NCBI GenBank assembly: GCA_934675685.1
Contig: CAKURL010000013.1
Span: forward strand, 1 to 32,420
Direction of reading: 5' to 3'
Length of the DNA stretch: 32,420 bases
Source of the DNA: an uncultured Candidatus Melainabacteria bacterium
GTDB lineage: Bacteria; Cyanobacteriota; Vampirovibrionia; Gastranaerophilales; Gastranaerophilaceae
Position 1 is the first letter of the stretch, and each line of letters opens with the position of its first letter. Made by a program: the position numbers and the translations under genes. The notes below the pieces were generated by a model that was given only the letters and a program-made list of their open reading frames with translations, did not search any database and was not told where the DNA came from. Below, piece after piece: positions 17,247 to 24,467 of the stretch.

Positions 17247-17927
17247 ATGTCATTTTCAATTGGAGCAAACAACTACACAAATGTCGCAAATGCAATAAAA
17301 AAAGTGCAAGAATATAAAGCACAAAACACATCTGACGCGGCAGAATTTAGATATGGATTATATCAACAAACTCCAAATTTAGCCGAAGCAGCAGTAAAAT
17401 TTGGACTTGAAACATCTCAAAAAATCCCAAAAGCAAAAGATATGGCTGAACAAGGAATTAGCTTAGCGCAAAATATACCAACCCTTCAAGAAGCAATGGA
17501 AGAATATTCATTAGACAAAAATTCTGAAATCCAAAATAGCTTAACTGAAGCTTATAAAAAAGTTTTAAATAACTCTTTCACATCAACCTATACCCCATCA
17601 ATTTTGCCTACAGAAGATGGCAGCACGAATTCAATCAACAAAGACTCCGTTTTAATTGATGGCAAAATTTATGAAGTCAAAACAGGACAAAAAACAAACT
17701 CTGACTTTTGCTCCCTTGCCCAAATAAAAGGAGAATACGTCGAAATTGATGGCAAACAATATGATGTGATAAATGTTCCAGACGCAAACGCCACAGACAA
17801 AACAAGAAAAGCTATAGTTTATGATGGCAAAACATATTATGTTGGAAATTCCTTGAATTTACAAGCTCAACAAGCTTTCAAACAAGTATTTTCAAATGCT
17901 TTTGAAAAATTGTTCAGCCAAGAATAA
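17247..17927 (+). CDS. Unknown protein with three-fold IDGKxYxV motif
   Basis: The 226-residue protein is not one I recognise. AAGGAG sits 8 bases before the ATG, a strong ribosome site. There is no signal peptide or membrane segment. Residues 1-110 look helical and are rich in Ala, Gln and Asn; residues 125-205 contain three spaced copies of a strand-like motif: LIDGKIYEV, EIDGKQYDV and VYDGKTYYV, suggesting a small beta-repeat domain. The C terminus is again helical. It is a single-gene unit with its own terminator (17970). Its start (SFSIGANNYTNVANA) is similar in style to the unknown protein at 8559, so the two might share a localisation, but that is speculation. Confidence 0.8.
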   Translation: MSFSIGANNYTNVANAIKKVQEYKAQNTSDAAEFRYGLYQQTPNLAEAAVKFGLETSQKIPKAKDMAEQGISLAQNIPTLQEAMEEYSLDKNSEIQNSLTEAYKKVLNNSFTSTYTPSILPTEDGSTNSINKDSVLIDGKIYEVKTGQKTNSDFCSLAQIKGEYVEIDGKQYDVINVPDANATDKTRKAIVYDGKTYYVGNSLNLQAQQAFKQVFSNAFEKLFSQE

Positions 17928-17969
17928 ATAAAAATCAAATTTAATTATAGGCAACTATACCTATTGTCT

Positions 17970-18006
17970 AAAGCTCCCTTTTAAATATTTAAAAGGGAGC
18001 TTTTTT
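17970..18006 (+). terminator. Intrinsic terminator
   Basis: A long hairpin, AAAGCTCCCTTTTAAAT paired with ATTTAAAAGGGAGCTTT, followed by more T. It ends the gene at 17247 and lies just before the promoter of the gene at 18023. Confidence 0.85.
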
Positions 18007-18022
18007 GTATTAAAATTAATTT

Positions 18023-18820
18023 ATGGCAAAACAAGAAAAACTTAAACTCACAGTCGTCTTAAAAACGAAAAATTCTCAAGATTTTTTGTACGAAGTCTTA
18101 GAATCCATCAAGCTCGCACAAGAAATAATAATCTTAGACAACCACTCCACAGACGATTCTGTGGAAATCGCAAAAGAATATAAAGCAAAAGTCATTTTTT
18201 CCGATAATGCAGATTTTTCTTTGGCTTTGGGGCTTTTAAAAGAAGAAATCTCAAACGACTGGGTTTTGATTTTAGAAGAAAATGAGATTTTGCCTTTAGC
18301 TTTATTTAAAAAAATCGAAGCTTTCATCAAAAATCCGCCCAAAAACTGCGCTCTTTCGACTTTTCCAATAAAGACTTTTTACCTGAACCAAGAAATAAAA
18401 AGTTTTTATGAAAAAAAAGCCCTAAGGCTTTTTAGAAAAGATTTTGCCCAATTTAAGAACAATTTTTCTTTAGAAATCGAAAAAAGAAAGCCAAAAAAAG
18501 GCGAGAAAATAAAGATTTATAACTTCAAGCCTTCAGGGAAAAAAGAAGAAAATATTTTAAAATTTAAAGAACATGATGTTGCAAAAAATTTTAGTGCTAT
18601 AATAGAGAAAAATAGAAATATTTTGAAAAACGAAAAATTCAAAAAAGCTTCAACTTTCTTTTTTCCTTTTTTGCAATTTTTTAAATATTATATCTTTAAA
18701 AAAGGTTTCTTAGAAGGAAGAAAAGGCTTCATATTTGCAAGCGAAAAATTTTTTGAAGCATTTATTTTAAACGTAATGATTTTAGAAAAAAATTTCAAAG
18801 GAGACAAATATGATATTTGA
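18023..18820 (+). CDS. GT2-like glycosyltransferase with altered DxD motif
   Basis: The 265-residue protein starts like the WaaE/KdtX type of family 2 glycosyltransferases: VVLKTKNSQDFLYEVLESI, then EIIILDNHSTDDSVEIAKEY (seen as IILDNHSTDDSVEIA, about 35-49), the nucleotide-sugar half of a GT-A fold. Where such enzymes have a metal-binding DADE, this one reads LEENEIL (about 88-94), so the acidic pattern is changed. The C-terminal half is lysine- and phenylalanine-rich with a possible amphipathic membrane helix (FFFPFLQFFKYYIF). TAAAAT lies 6 bases before the ATG, so the mRNA may be leaderless. It overlaps the next gene by 11 bases. Confidence 0.78.
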   Translation: MAKQEKLKLTVVLKTKNSQDFLYEVLESIKLAQEIIILDNHSTDDSVEIAKEYKAKVIFSDNADFSLALGLLKEEISNDWVLILEENEILPLALFKKIEAFIKNPPKNCALSTFPIKTFYLNQEIKSFYEKKALRLFRKDFAQFKNNFSLEIEKRKPKKGEKIKIYNFKPSGKKEENILKFKEHDVAKNFSAIIEKNRNILKNEKFKKASTFFFPFLQFFKYYIFKKGFLEGRKGFIFASEKFFEAFILNVMILEKNFKGDKYDI

Positions 18821-19283
18821 CAGACTAGAAAATTTTAAACAATATGGCGCTTTGGGCGAAAAAATCAAAAAAGGCTTTGAATTTTTAAAAAACACGGACC
18901 TTAAAAATTTAAAAGACGGAAAATATGAACTTATGAAAGAAGAGCTTTTTGCAAATGTTCAAACCTTAAAGACAAAACCCGAAAGCGAGAAAAAATGGGA
19001 AGCTCATAGAAAATATATTGATATTCAATACGTCATAAAAGGCGAAGAGCGCATGGGCTATGGGATTTTAGAAGATTTTAGAGAAATCAAACAAGAATAT
19101 GACCCAAATAAAGATATAGAATTCCTAGACACTGAATTTGCTTCTAAGGATAATTTTAACTTTGTAAATGTCAAAGAAGGCGATTTTGTCGTATTTTTCC
19201 CAAACGACGTGCACGCTCCTATGCTTAGTGTTCAAGAACCTATTGAAATTAAAAAAGTTATCGTTAAAATAAAAATAGACTAG
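18810..19283 (+). CDS. YhcH/YjgK/YiaL-family protein
   Basis: A 157-residue single-domain cupin-like protein of the YhcH/YjgK/YiaL group (also called the EbgC or TabA group). The family residues are present: EAHRKYIDIQYVIKGEE (65-80) with His66 and Asp71, and FFPNDVHAPM (129-138) with His135, which together form a metal site. Members are linked to sugar metabolism, such as sialic acid handling or as a partner of beta-galactosidase; the substrate here is unknown. AAGGAG precedes the ATG, and the 11-base overlap with the glycosyltransferase-like gene implies joint expression. Confidence 0.9.
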   Translation: MIFDRLENFKQYGALGEKIKKGFEFLKNTDLKNLKDGKYELMKEELFANVQTLKTKPESEKKWEAHRKYIDIQYVIKGEERMGYGILEDFREIKQEYDPNKDIEFLDTEFASKDNFNFVNVKEGDFVVFFPNDVHAPMLSVQEPIEIKKVIVKIKID

Positions 19284-19320
19284 CAAAAATTCTCAATTAG
19301 AGGTTTTATAAAAACGCATC

Positions 19321-20136
19321 ATGAAAATTAACAACATCAAGCCATTTTCAACGGCTAAATTTGAAAAACTTAATAATTTTAAAAACACTTTTTTTAAAAA
19401 AGTGGATTCAATGTCTTACAGAAATCAAGCAAAATTGGTCGACGAATTTGTGTTGTTGCACCCTGAAGTTGTTCCATATAGACAAATAAAACCGAGCACA
19501 ACACCTGTATTTTGGTTTGATTCTTCACCAAATGACATCTTTAGAAAATATTTCCAAAAAACAAAAATCCAAGAAGCATTAAAAAAAGACCCCGAAATCG
19601 CTTCTATTCTTGAAGATTACGGCTTGAAGCCTAAAATTTATATGAAGAATTTAAATATAGAAGCGCAAAAACACTTCAAAGACACATATTATGCTTCTTT
19701 GAAACTTGGAAAAATAAACAATTTAACCGCAAACGAAAGAAGAGAATTGAGCCTCGCTGCTTTGCTCCATGACATTGGAAAATCTCTTATTCCAAGCTCC
19801 ATCATAGATAAACCTGGGAAATTATCAGACAAAGAAAGAGAAATAATCGACCTCCATGCGGAATTAGGGGCAAGAATTTTAAAAACTCAAGGGCTTTCAC
19901 AAAATATTGTAAATATGGTGGGGTTGCACCACGAATCTTGCTGCAACCCCAAAAAAGCGCACAACATTCCAGCTCAAATTCTATCTGTATGCGACCAATA
20001 TAGCGCATTAAGCGAAAAAAGAGCCTATAAATCAGGCTATAGCCAAAACAAAGTCAAAGGGATTTTAGAAGAAAACTCAGAAGGAAAAAGTCTTTTGAAC
20101 CCAGACATCGTTTTTCAATTGATAAACGAAAGCTAA
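19321..20136 (+). CDS. HD-domain (HD-GYP-like) phosphohydrolase
   Basis: The 271-residue protein has an HD domain at about 110-270: His118, LLHDIGKSLIP with His150, Asp151 and Lys154, His179 in DLHAELGA, GLHHES with His203 and His204, and SVCDQYSAL with Asp225. This set is the metal-ligand pattern of HD-GYP cyclic-di-GMP phosphodiesterases. The GYP loop itself is replaced (NPKKAHNIPAQI), so the substrate may differ. The N-terminal 100 residues are not recognised; no receiver domain or membrane segment is seen. A TATAAA-like box lies shortly before the ATG. Confidence 0.85.
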   Translation: MKINNIKPFSTAKFEKLNNFKNTFFKKVDSMSYRNQAKLVDEFVLLHPEVVPYRQIKPSTTPVFWFDSSPNDIFRKYFQKTKIQEALKKDPEIASILEDYGLKPKIYMKNLNIEAQKHFKDTYYASLKLGKINNLTANERRELSLAALLHDIGKSLIPSSIIDKPGKLSDKEREIIDLHAELGARILKTQGLSQNIVNMVGLHHESCCNPKKAHNIPAQILSVCDQYSALSEKRAYKSGYSQNKVKGILEENSEGKSLLNPDIVFQLINES

Positions 20137-20195
20137 GAGCCAAAAGTGCGCAAATAATATGATTTTTATTTTTCTAAAAATGTTACAATTATGAA

Positions 20196-21509
20196 ATGCG
20201 AGAGGTTGTTGTCCAAAAAAGAATTCCTTTAACAAGCGCGATAATTGTTCTTTTTTTAATTATCGGAATAGTCATTTTTGCTTATTTTCAATTCTTTTCT
20301 AATGGCTTTGACCTTAGCTTGAGAGCAAAAAACTCTCTAGGAAACATCATATTTGGGCTTGGAATTATTTTATATTTTCTTTTTAAAGAAAGCTTCAACA
20401 GGGAAGAATATGTCTCAAAGCTCGTGTTTTCGAAGGATTTAATTTCCATTTTATATAAAAAAGGAGAGAAAATTTCCAAGAAAAAAACTTTTGATGTTTC
20501 TGAAATTTCCAGCTTTTTTGTGCGCACAAAAGCAAATATTACATACTGCGGAAGATACAAGAGCCTTGATACAAAACATTTCGTAAAAATAAAATTGAAA
20601 AACGGAGAAGAAATTAATTTTGAAGCAAAACCTTCTTTTTTCTCTTTTTCTCCTGCGTATCAATTTTTGCTCGAAATGATTTCATATTCTCGTTTTATCC
20701 CTAATTTTTCTTATAGCCTTCAGACAGACAACAAAGAAATCAAAAGAGAAATTAAATATTTTGAAAAATATGGAAAAAGGCTTCCTTTTTTAAAGAAAAA
20801 AGGCGCTATAGCGCTAATTGTTTTATATATTTTAATCGCCATTTCTTTTGTTTCGCTTGGGTTTTCCTTTTTCTTTATGTTAAAACCCAAAAGAGAAATG
20901 CCCAAAAGCCAAAAGGCATATATTGAAATTTTTAGGCAAATTGACGACTACAGAAACGACGGCAACTTTGAAATGGCATATAAAAAAGTAGAAGAAGCGA
21001 AAAAAATCGCTCCTAATGACTATAATGTCTATCTTTACGAAAGCTACATAGAAGAAAGGCAGAAAAACTACGAAAAAGAAATTGAACTCGCGAAAAAAGC
21101 ACTTTTCCTAATCGAAAATGGCGAAAAATCTTTGTTTGACGAAGCTTTTAAAACAAACGGATTTGTTGAAAAACATATTTTTAAATCTCAAAACGAAAAA
21201 TACGCAAGAACCTATGACAGGCTCGCAAAAGCCAATTTCGAGCTCAAAAACTATCAAGAAGCAGAAAATTATTACACAAAAGAGCTTGAAAATTCAAATT
21301 ATAAATATTATGATATCCATTTCTATAGAGGCATTTCAAGGTTTTATTTAGGGAAATATCAAGAAGCAAAAGAAGATTTTTTGCTCCACAAAGAAATCGT
21401 AGAAAAATATTTAGAAGAAATGCAAGATATGTTGTATCCCCAATATGACAAAGATGACCTAGATTTAATAAACCGCTGGCTTGAAGCAACGGAAGGTTAT
21501 TTAAAATGA
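20196..21509 (+). CDS. Membrane protein with C-terminal TPR repeats
   Basis: The 437-residue protein is not a named family to me. Two hydrophobic segments lie at about 13-35 and 46-62, then a soluble strand-rich part (about 70-180) that could be a PH-like domain of the kind found in small bacterial membrane proteins, then a third segment (about 202-230). The rest (about 240-437) is made of TPR-like helical pairs (YIEIFRQIDDYRNDGNFEMA, YDRLAKANFELKNYQEAENY, HFYRGISRFYLGKYQEAKED). It probably scaffolds proteins at the membrane. TACAAT lies 6 bases before the ATG, a predicted leaderless start. A terminator follows at 21513. Confidence 0.82.
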   Translation: MREVVVQKRIPLTSAIIVLFLIIGIVIFAYFQFFSNGFDLSLRAKNSLGNIIFGLGIILYFLFKESFNREEYVSKLVFSKDLISILYKKGEKISKKKTFDVSEISSFFVRTKANITYCGRYKSLDTKHFVKIKLKNGEEINFEAKPSFFSFSPAYQFLLEMISYSRFIPNFSYSLQTDNKEIKREIKYFEKYGKRLPFLKKKGAIALIVLYILIAISFVSLGFSFFFMLKPKREMPKSQKAYIEIFRQIDDYRNDGNFEMAYKKVEEAKKIAPNDYNVYLYESYIEERQKNYEKEIELAKKALFLIENGEKSLFDEAFKTNGFVEKHIFKSQNEKYARTYDRLAKANFELKNYQEAENYYTKELENSNYKYYDIHFYRGISRFYLGKYQEAKEDFLLHKEIVEKYLEEMQDMLYPQYDKDDLDLINRWLEATEGYLK

Positions 21510-21512
21510 TAT

Positions 21513-21537
21513 TAAAAAGCTCCTTTAAAAGGAGCTT
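21513..21537 (+). terminator. Short intrinsic terminator
   Basis: AAAAAGCTCCTTT directly joined to AAAGGAGCTTT. It lies between the convergent TPR gene and parvulin gene, and its core is the same as in the hairpins at 16609 and 17970. Confidence 0.7.
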
Positions 21538-21541
21538 TAAA

Positions 21542-21910
21542 CTATTTTTTATCGATAACTTTGATTAAGTGGTAGCCAAATTGAGTTTGAACAGGGTTTG
21601 AAACTTTTCCGATTTCGCCTTCAAAAGCGCCTTGTTCAAAAGGTTTCACCATCATTCCGCGCCCAAAATAGCCAAGGTCTCCGCCGTTTGCTTTTGAAGG
21701 GCACATAGAATATTTTTTCGCTGCATCTTCAAAAGTGATTTTTCCTTCTTCAATTTCTTTTTTGATTTCCAATGCTTGATTTTCGTCTTGAACCAAAATA
21801 TGTTCAGCTCGCACTTGTGTAAAATTGTCGCTCATTTTCGCTCCTATCTTTAGACTTCCAATTAGTGTAAAACTTAATATTAAAATAAATAGTGTTAATA
21901 TTTTTTTCAT
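21542..21910 (-). CDS. Exported parvulin-type peptidyl-prolyl isomerase
   Basis: The 122-residue protein is a signal peptide or anchor (1-25, KKILTLFILILSFTLIGSLK) followed by a single parvulin domain: VRAEHILVQDENQA, FEDAAKKYSMCPSKANGGDL, GYFGRGMMVKPFEQGAF and TQFGYHLIKVI are the family signatures. It would catalyse prolyl isomerisation and assist folding outside the cytoplasmic membrane. GGAGAG lies 8 bases before the ATG, which supports the exported form over a shorter start at Met26. No lipobox cysteine is visible. It lacks the SurA-type N-terminal chaperone domain. Confidence 0.93.
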   Translation of the reverse strand: MKKILTLFILILSFTLIGSLKIGAKMSDNFTQVRAEHILVQDENQALEIKKEIEEGKITFEDAAKKYSMCPSKANGGDLGYFGRGMMVKPFEQGAFEGEIGKVSNPVQTQFGYHLIKVIDKK

Positions 21911-21973
21911 TTTCTCTCCAAGTTTTTAGTTTTCACAATTACAATTCTAACATAAATGTGGTAAAATAATATT

Positions 21974-22156
21974 AGCCTTGCATGGGTTTACAATTTTGTT
22001 CCTACATTTTATTTAACTGGGAGAGATTGCTCAGGCAAAAGCTAGGAGTAGTGAAGTATACCTACCTCTTTACGGTTTAAAGGAAATGGACGCTCCCTGG
22101 CGCTCACCCACCTGCTGACTAGGCAGGAAACAAAATTGCCCATGTATAGGCTTTTT
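21974..22156 (+). ncRNA. Structured RNA of about 183 nt, candidate 6S RNA
   Basis: A -10 box TAAAAT (21962-21967) places the start at about 21974. The ends pair in a long closing stem: AGCCT with AGGCT, CATGGG (21981-21986) with CCCATG (22139-22144), and CAATTTTGTT (21991-22000) with AACAAAATTG (22129-22138), followed at once by TTTTT. Inside is an open bubble (about 22001-22016 against 22100-22128) whose 3' side carries a small hairpin CCTGC/GCAGG (22111-22127), then a second arm closed by GGGAG (22019-22023) and CTCCC (22093-22097). Length, long rod, central bubble with a 3'-side hairpin and the terminator-like end are those of 6S RNA, which binds housekeeping RNA polymerase. The identity is inference from shape. 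Confidence 0.6.
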
Positions 22157-22159
22157 ATT

Positions 22160-22477
22160 TTATCTCATGACTTTCACAAGGCGAAAAATCGTCTTGATGT
22201 CGTCGTCCGAGAGGTTATCTAAAGCCTGCACAATATATTCTTTCATAAAATTAGTATCGTTTTTCAAATATTCAAAGTCAAAAAGTTCGCAAAGACTGAT
22301 TTTCAAAGCAGAAGCGATTTCAAGGAGCTTTTTTGTCGGAAAAGAAATCCCACATTCGATGTGGCTTAGGTTTCTTTGGTCGATGTTTATTTTTTCGGCA
22401 AGCTCTTCTTGAGACATGCCTTGTTTTTTCCTTAATTCCCTGATTTTTTGCCCTAAAAGTTTTTTAATGTCTCTCAT
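22160..22477 (-). CDS. XRE-family transcriptional regulator
   Basis: A 105-residue protein with an N-terminal Cro/C1 helix-turn-helix (about 8-62; MSQEELAEKINIDQRNLSHIECG) and a short helical C terminus ending DIKTIFRLVKVMR. It is a paralogue of the regulator at 16647-16973 with the same length and layout. It is convergent with the structured RNA, its stop lying only 4 bases from the U-run of that RNA, so the RNA end may double as its terminator. Confidence 0.88.
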   Translation of the reverse strand: MRDIKKLLGQKIRELRKKQGMSQEELAEKINIDQRNLSHIECGISFPTKKLLEIASALKISLCELFDFEYLKNDTNFMKEYIVQALDNLSDDDIKTIFRLVKVMR

Positions 22478-22626
22478 TTCTTAATTTTAATATGCATTTA
22501 AAAATAAAAGTACAATGCAGATTAACTAAATATATTGATTTATATAAAAAAACATAGTAAAATACAATATAAATTATCTAAAATGCAAAAAAACAATAAA
22601 TTTAAATTGTAAATCAGGAAAATAAC

Positions 22627-24411
22627 ATGAAAAAATTCAAATTTTTATCTTCTTTTGTCATACAAAAAAATGACTCCCATTTCAAATTTTCAAAAGCTTT
22701 CTCTTTAATCGAGCTTATGATTTCGCTAATCGTGATTTCTCTAGTCGCCGCGGCCTTTGTGCCAGTGATAACTAAAAAATTAGTAAAATCTTCGATTGTT
22801 GCGGGCTCCATTGGAAATAGCTCTGGAGGAATTAGCAACAATTGCTCTCATATCAACGAAGATTGCGCTTTGTGTGCAGGTGACACCTGTCTTTCTTGCA
22901 AGAATAAATGCGGTACAGGAGAAGTGTTAAATTCTCAAAATTGCAAATGCGAAGACAAAGTTCCATATTATATGACAGTTGATGGCTTATATGTCACAAA
23001 ATATAACATGGGAGACAATAGCAAAACCAAAATCCCGAGCGCAGCTGGTGTGACCATTGTAAATGTTAGTGAAACTTGCGGCTCTGCTACTGATTATTCA
23101 TCAAAATGCTGTTGGCAAGGAGCGACCTCTGGTGCATGTGATCTTGCAAATGGCGTTTATTCTGGTTGCGATAGAACTGTCTGCAACTGGGCTGCGGCGA
23201 ATGCAATTTGTGCAAATTATAAGCAAGACGGAAGAACTTGGAGATTGCCCGCGGCTGATGAAATGGTAAATTGGGGAGCTAATTCCATAGCAAAAGATAG
23301 CGACGGCTTAATGCTTTGCGATAACGGCGCAGCAGGTCATTATTCCGCTTATTGTGGTATTAATGCATCTGGCTGCAGAGGAACAATGGGAACTCGCTGC
23401 GATAGCGTAGGGGTTTGGAGTGGCTCTGTTAATAGCTCTACAGCAGCTTATCATTATTTTCTAGGTTATGCTAAATGGAAAAAAGAAGGTGCTTATCTTA
23501 CTTATGCAAATTCCGTCCGTTGTGTTTCTGAAATTGTTCCTAATTGCAAAACTTATTCAGGAGAAACCTGCACTGCCTGCAAAGATAACTACTATTTAAA
23601 AAACGATGAATGCAAAAAACATACAGACGTTTCAAATTGCGAAGCTTATGCAAGCACCGAAGATAAGTGCGAAGCTTGCAAAGATGGGTATTATTTATCA
23701 AACAACCAATGCAAAAAAAGCGCAGAAGTCCAAAATTGCGAAACATATTCAAAAATTGAAGACAAATGCGAAAGCTGTAGCTCCGGCTACAAACTTTCAA
23801 ACAACACTTGCGTTTCCGAGTTTGATTGCTCTGGGCAATATTTTATGAAGATAGGAAATTTGTGCGTTACGAAATATAATATGGGAGACAGCACAGAAAC
23901 TGCAATCCCAAGCGGAGCTGGAGTGAGTGTTGTGCGAGTTGGCACGACTTGCGGTTCTAGATTTGACTATTCAACAAAATGCTGTTGGCAAGGAACGACT
24001 TCAGAATCTAACTGTGACGCAACAAACGGCGATTATTCAGGTTGCAACAGAACTGTCTGCACTTGGGGTGCGGCAGACTCGATTTGTGCTCATTTCAAAC
24101 AAGGAAATAAAACTTGGAGATTGCCAACGACAGCCGAAATGTCAAATTGGCTAACATATTCAAAAGGTAAAGGTGACGATGGCTTAATGCTCTGCGATGC
24201 TAATTCTGGCTACTCTTCCGCTTACTGTTTCCATTCCTCCTATAATTGTCCCGGCTCCTACGATAACGGTTGCACTCCGTACGCTGTATGGAGTAGTGTT
24301 CTCTACAAGTCCAAGTACGCATACTACTACACCTTGAGTAATGGCAGTTGGTCCTCTAACCACCCCCTCAGAACGTACCCCTTTTCTGTCCGCTGTGTAA
24401 CAGATTTATAA
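22627..24411 (+). CDS. Prepilin-like cysteine-rich surface protein with two lectin-like domains
   Basis: 594 residues in five parts. (1) A long prepilin leader, predicted cut KA|FSLIEL after Ala24 with Glu at +5, then a hydrophobic pilin helix (25-48). (2) A small Cys-rich stretch (73-109). (3) A domain at about 113-301 of the DUF1566/Fib_succ_major type, a C-type-lectin-like fold (RTWRLPAADEMVNW; VWSGS; NSVRCVS). (4) Three furin/VSP-like repeats of about 32 residues (305-397; pattern NC..Y....CxxCxxGYYLxNNxC). (5) A second copy of the lectin-like domain (about 403-594; KTWRLPTTAEMSNW; VWSSV; FSVRCVT). The two copies are close up to GLMLCD and then differ strongly. Codon use changes sharply at about 24208 (see findings). 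It probably sits on the surface, bound to or part of a type IV pilus-like system, and binds a ligand; the partner genes are not in the window. A hairpin follows the stop. Confidence 0.85.
   Translation: MKKFKFLSSFVIQKNDSHFKFSKAFSLIELMISLIVISLVAAAFVPVITKKLVKSSIVAGSIGNSSGGISNNCSHINEDCALCAGDTCLSCKNKCGTGEVLNSQNCKCEDKVPYYMTVDGLYVTKYNMGDNSKTKIPSAAGVTIVNVSETCGSATDYSSKCCWQGATSGACDLANGVYSGCDRTVCNWAAANAICANYKQDGRTWRLPAADEMVNWGANSIAKDSDGLMLCDNGAAGHYSAYCGINASGCRGTMGTRCDSVGVWSGSVNSSTAAYHYFLGYAKWKKEGAYLTYANSVRCVSEIVPNCKTYSGETCTACKDNYYLKNDECKKHTDVSNCEAYASTEDKCEACKDGYYLSNNQCKKSAEVQNCETYSKIEDKCESCSSGYKLSNNTCVSEFDCSGQYFMKIGNLCVTKYNMGDSTETAIPSGAGVSVVRVGTTCGSRFDYSTKCCWQGTTSESNCDATNGDYSGCNRTVCTWGAADSICAHFKQGNKTWRLPTTAEMSNWLTYSKGKGDDGLMLCDANSGYSSAYCFHSSYNCPGSYDNGCTPYAVWSSVLYKSKYAYYYTLSNGSWSSNHPLRTYPFSVRCVTDL
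24208..24396 (+). other. Candidate variable region of a diversity-generating retroelement
   Basis: The codons for residues 529-589 of the pilin-like protein. 31 of 61 end in C and tyrosine is TAC 10 times and TAT once; the aligned 61 codons of domain 1 have 10 ending in C and tyrosine TAT 7 times of 7. Adenine looks scarce. Framework positions (AYC, VWS, SVRCV) are unchanged. Adenine-specific rewriting of AAC codons yields NNC, so this fits. No template repeat or reverse transcriptase is seen in the window. Confidence 0.45.
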
Positions 24412-24440
24412 CTATAATGTTATTTTGTGTTTTGATGTGT

Positions 24441-24467
24441 GCGGAAGGTTTCCCTTCCGCTTTTTTT
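24441..24467 (+). terminator. Intrinsic terminator after the pilin-like gene
   Basis: GCGGAAGG and CCTTCCGC form a perfect 8-bp stem with a 4-base TTTC loop, followed by seven T. The simple reading is a terminator. Retroelement targets in the phage BPP-1 type also need an 8-bp stem, 4-base loop hairpin just behind the variable region; here the distance is about 45 bases, so this second role is only a possibility. Confidence 0.85.

Noticed and set aside
24441..24460. Hairpin after the pilin-like gene as a retroelement target hairpin
   Set aside because: The 8-bp stem and 4-base loop match the known form, but it is followed by seven T and lies about 45 bases from the patch; a plain terminator explains it.
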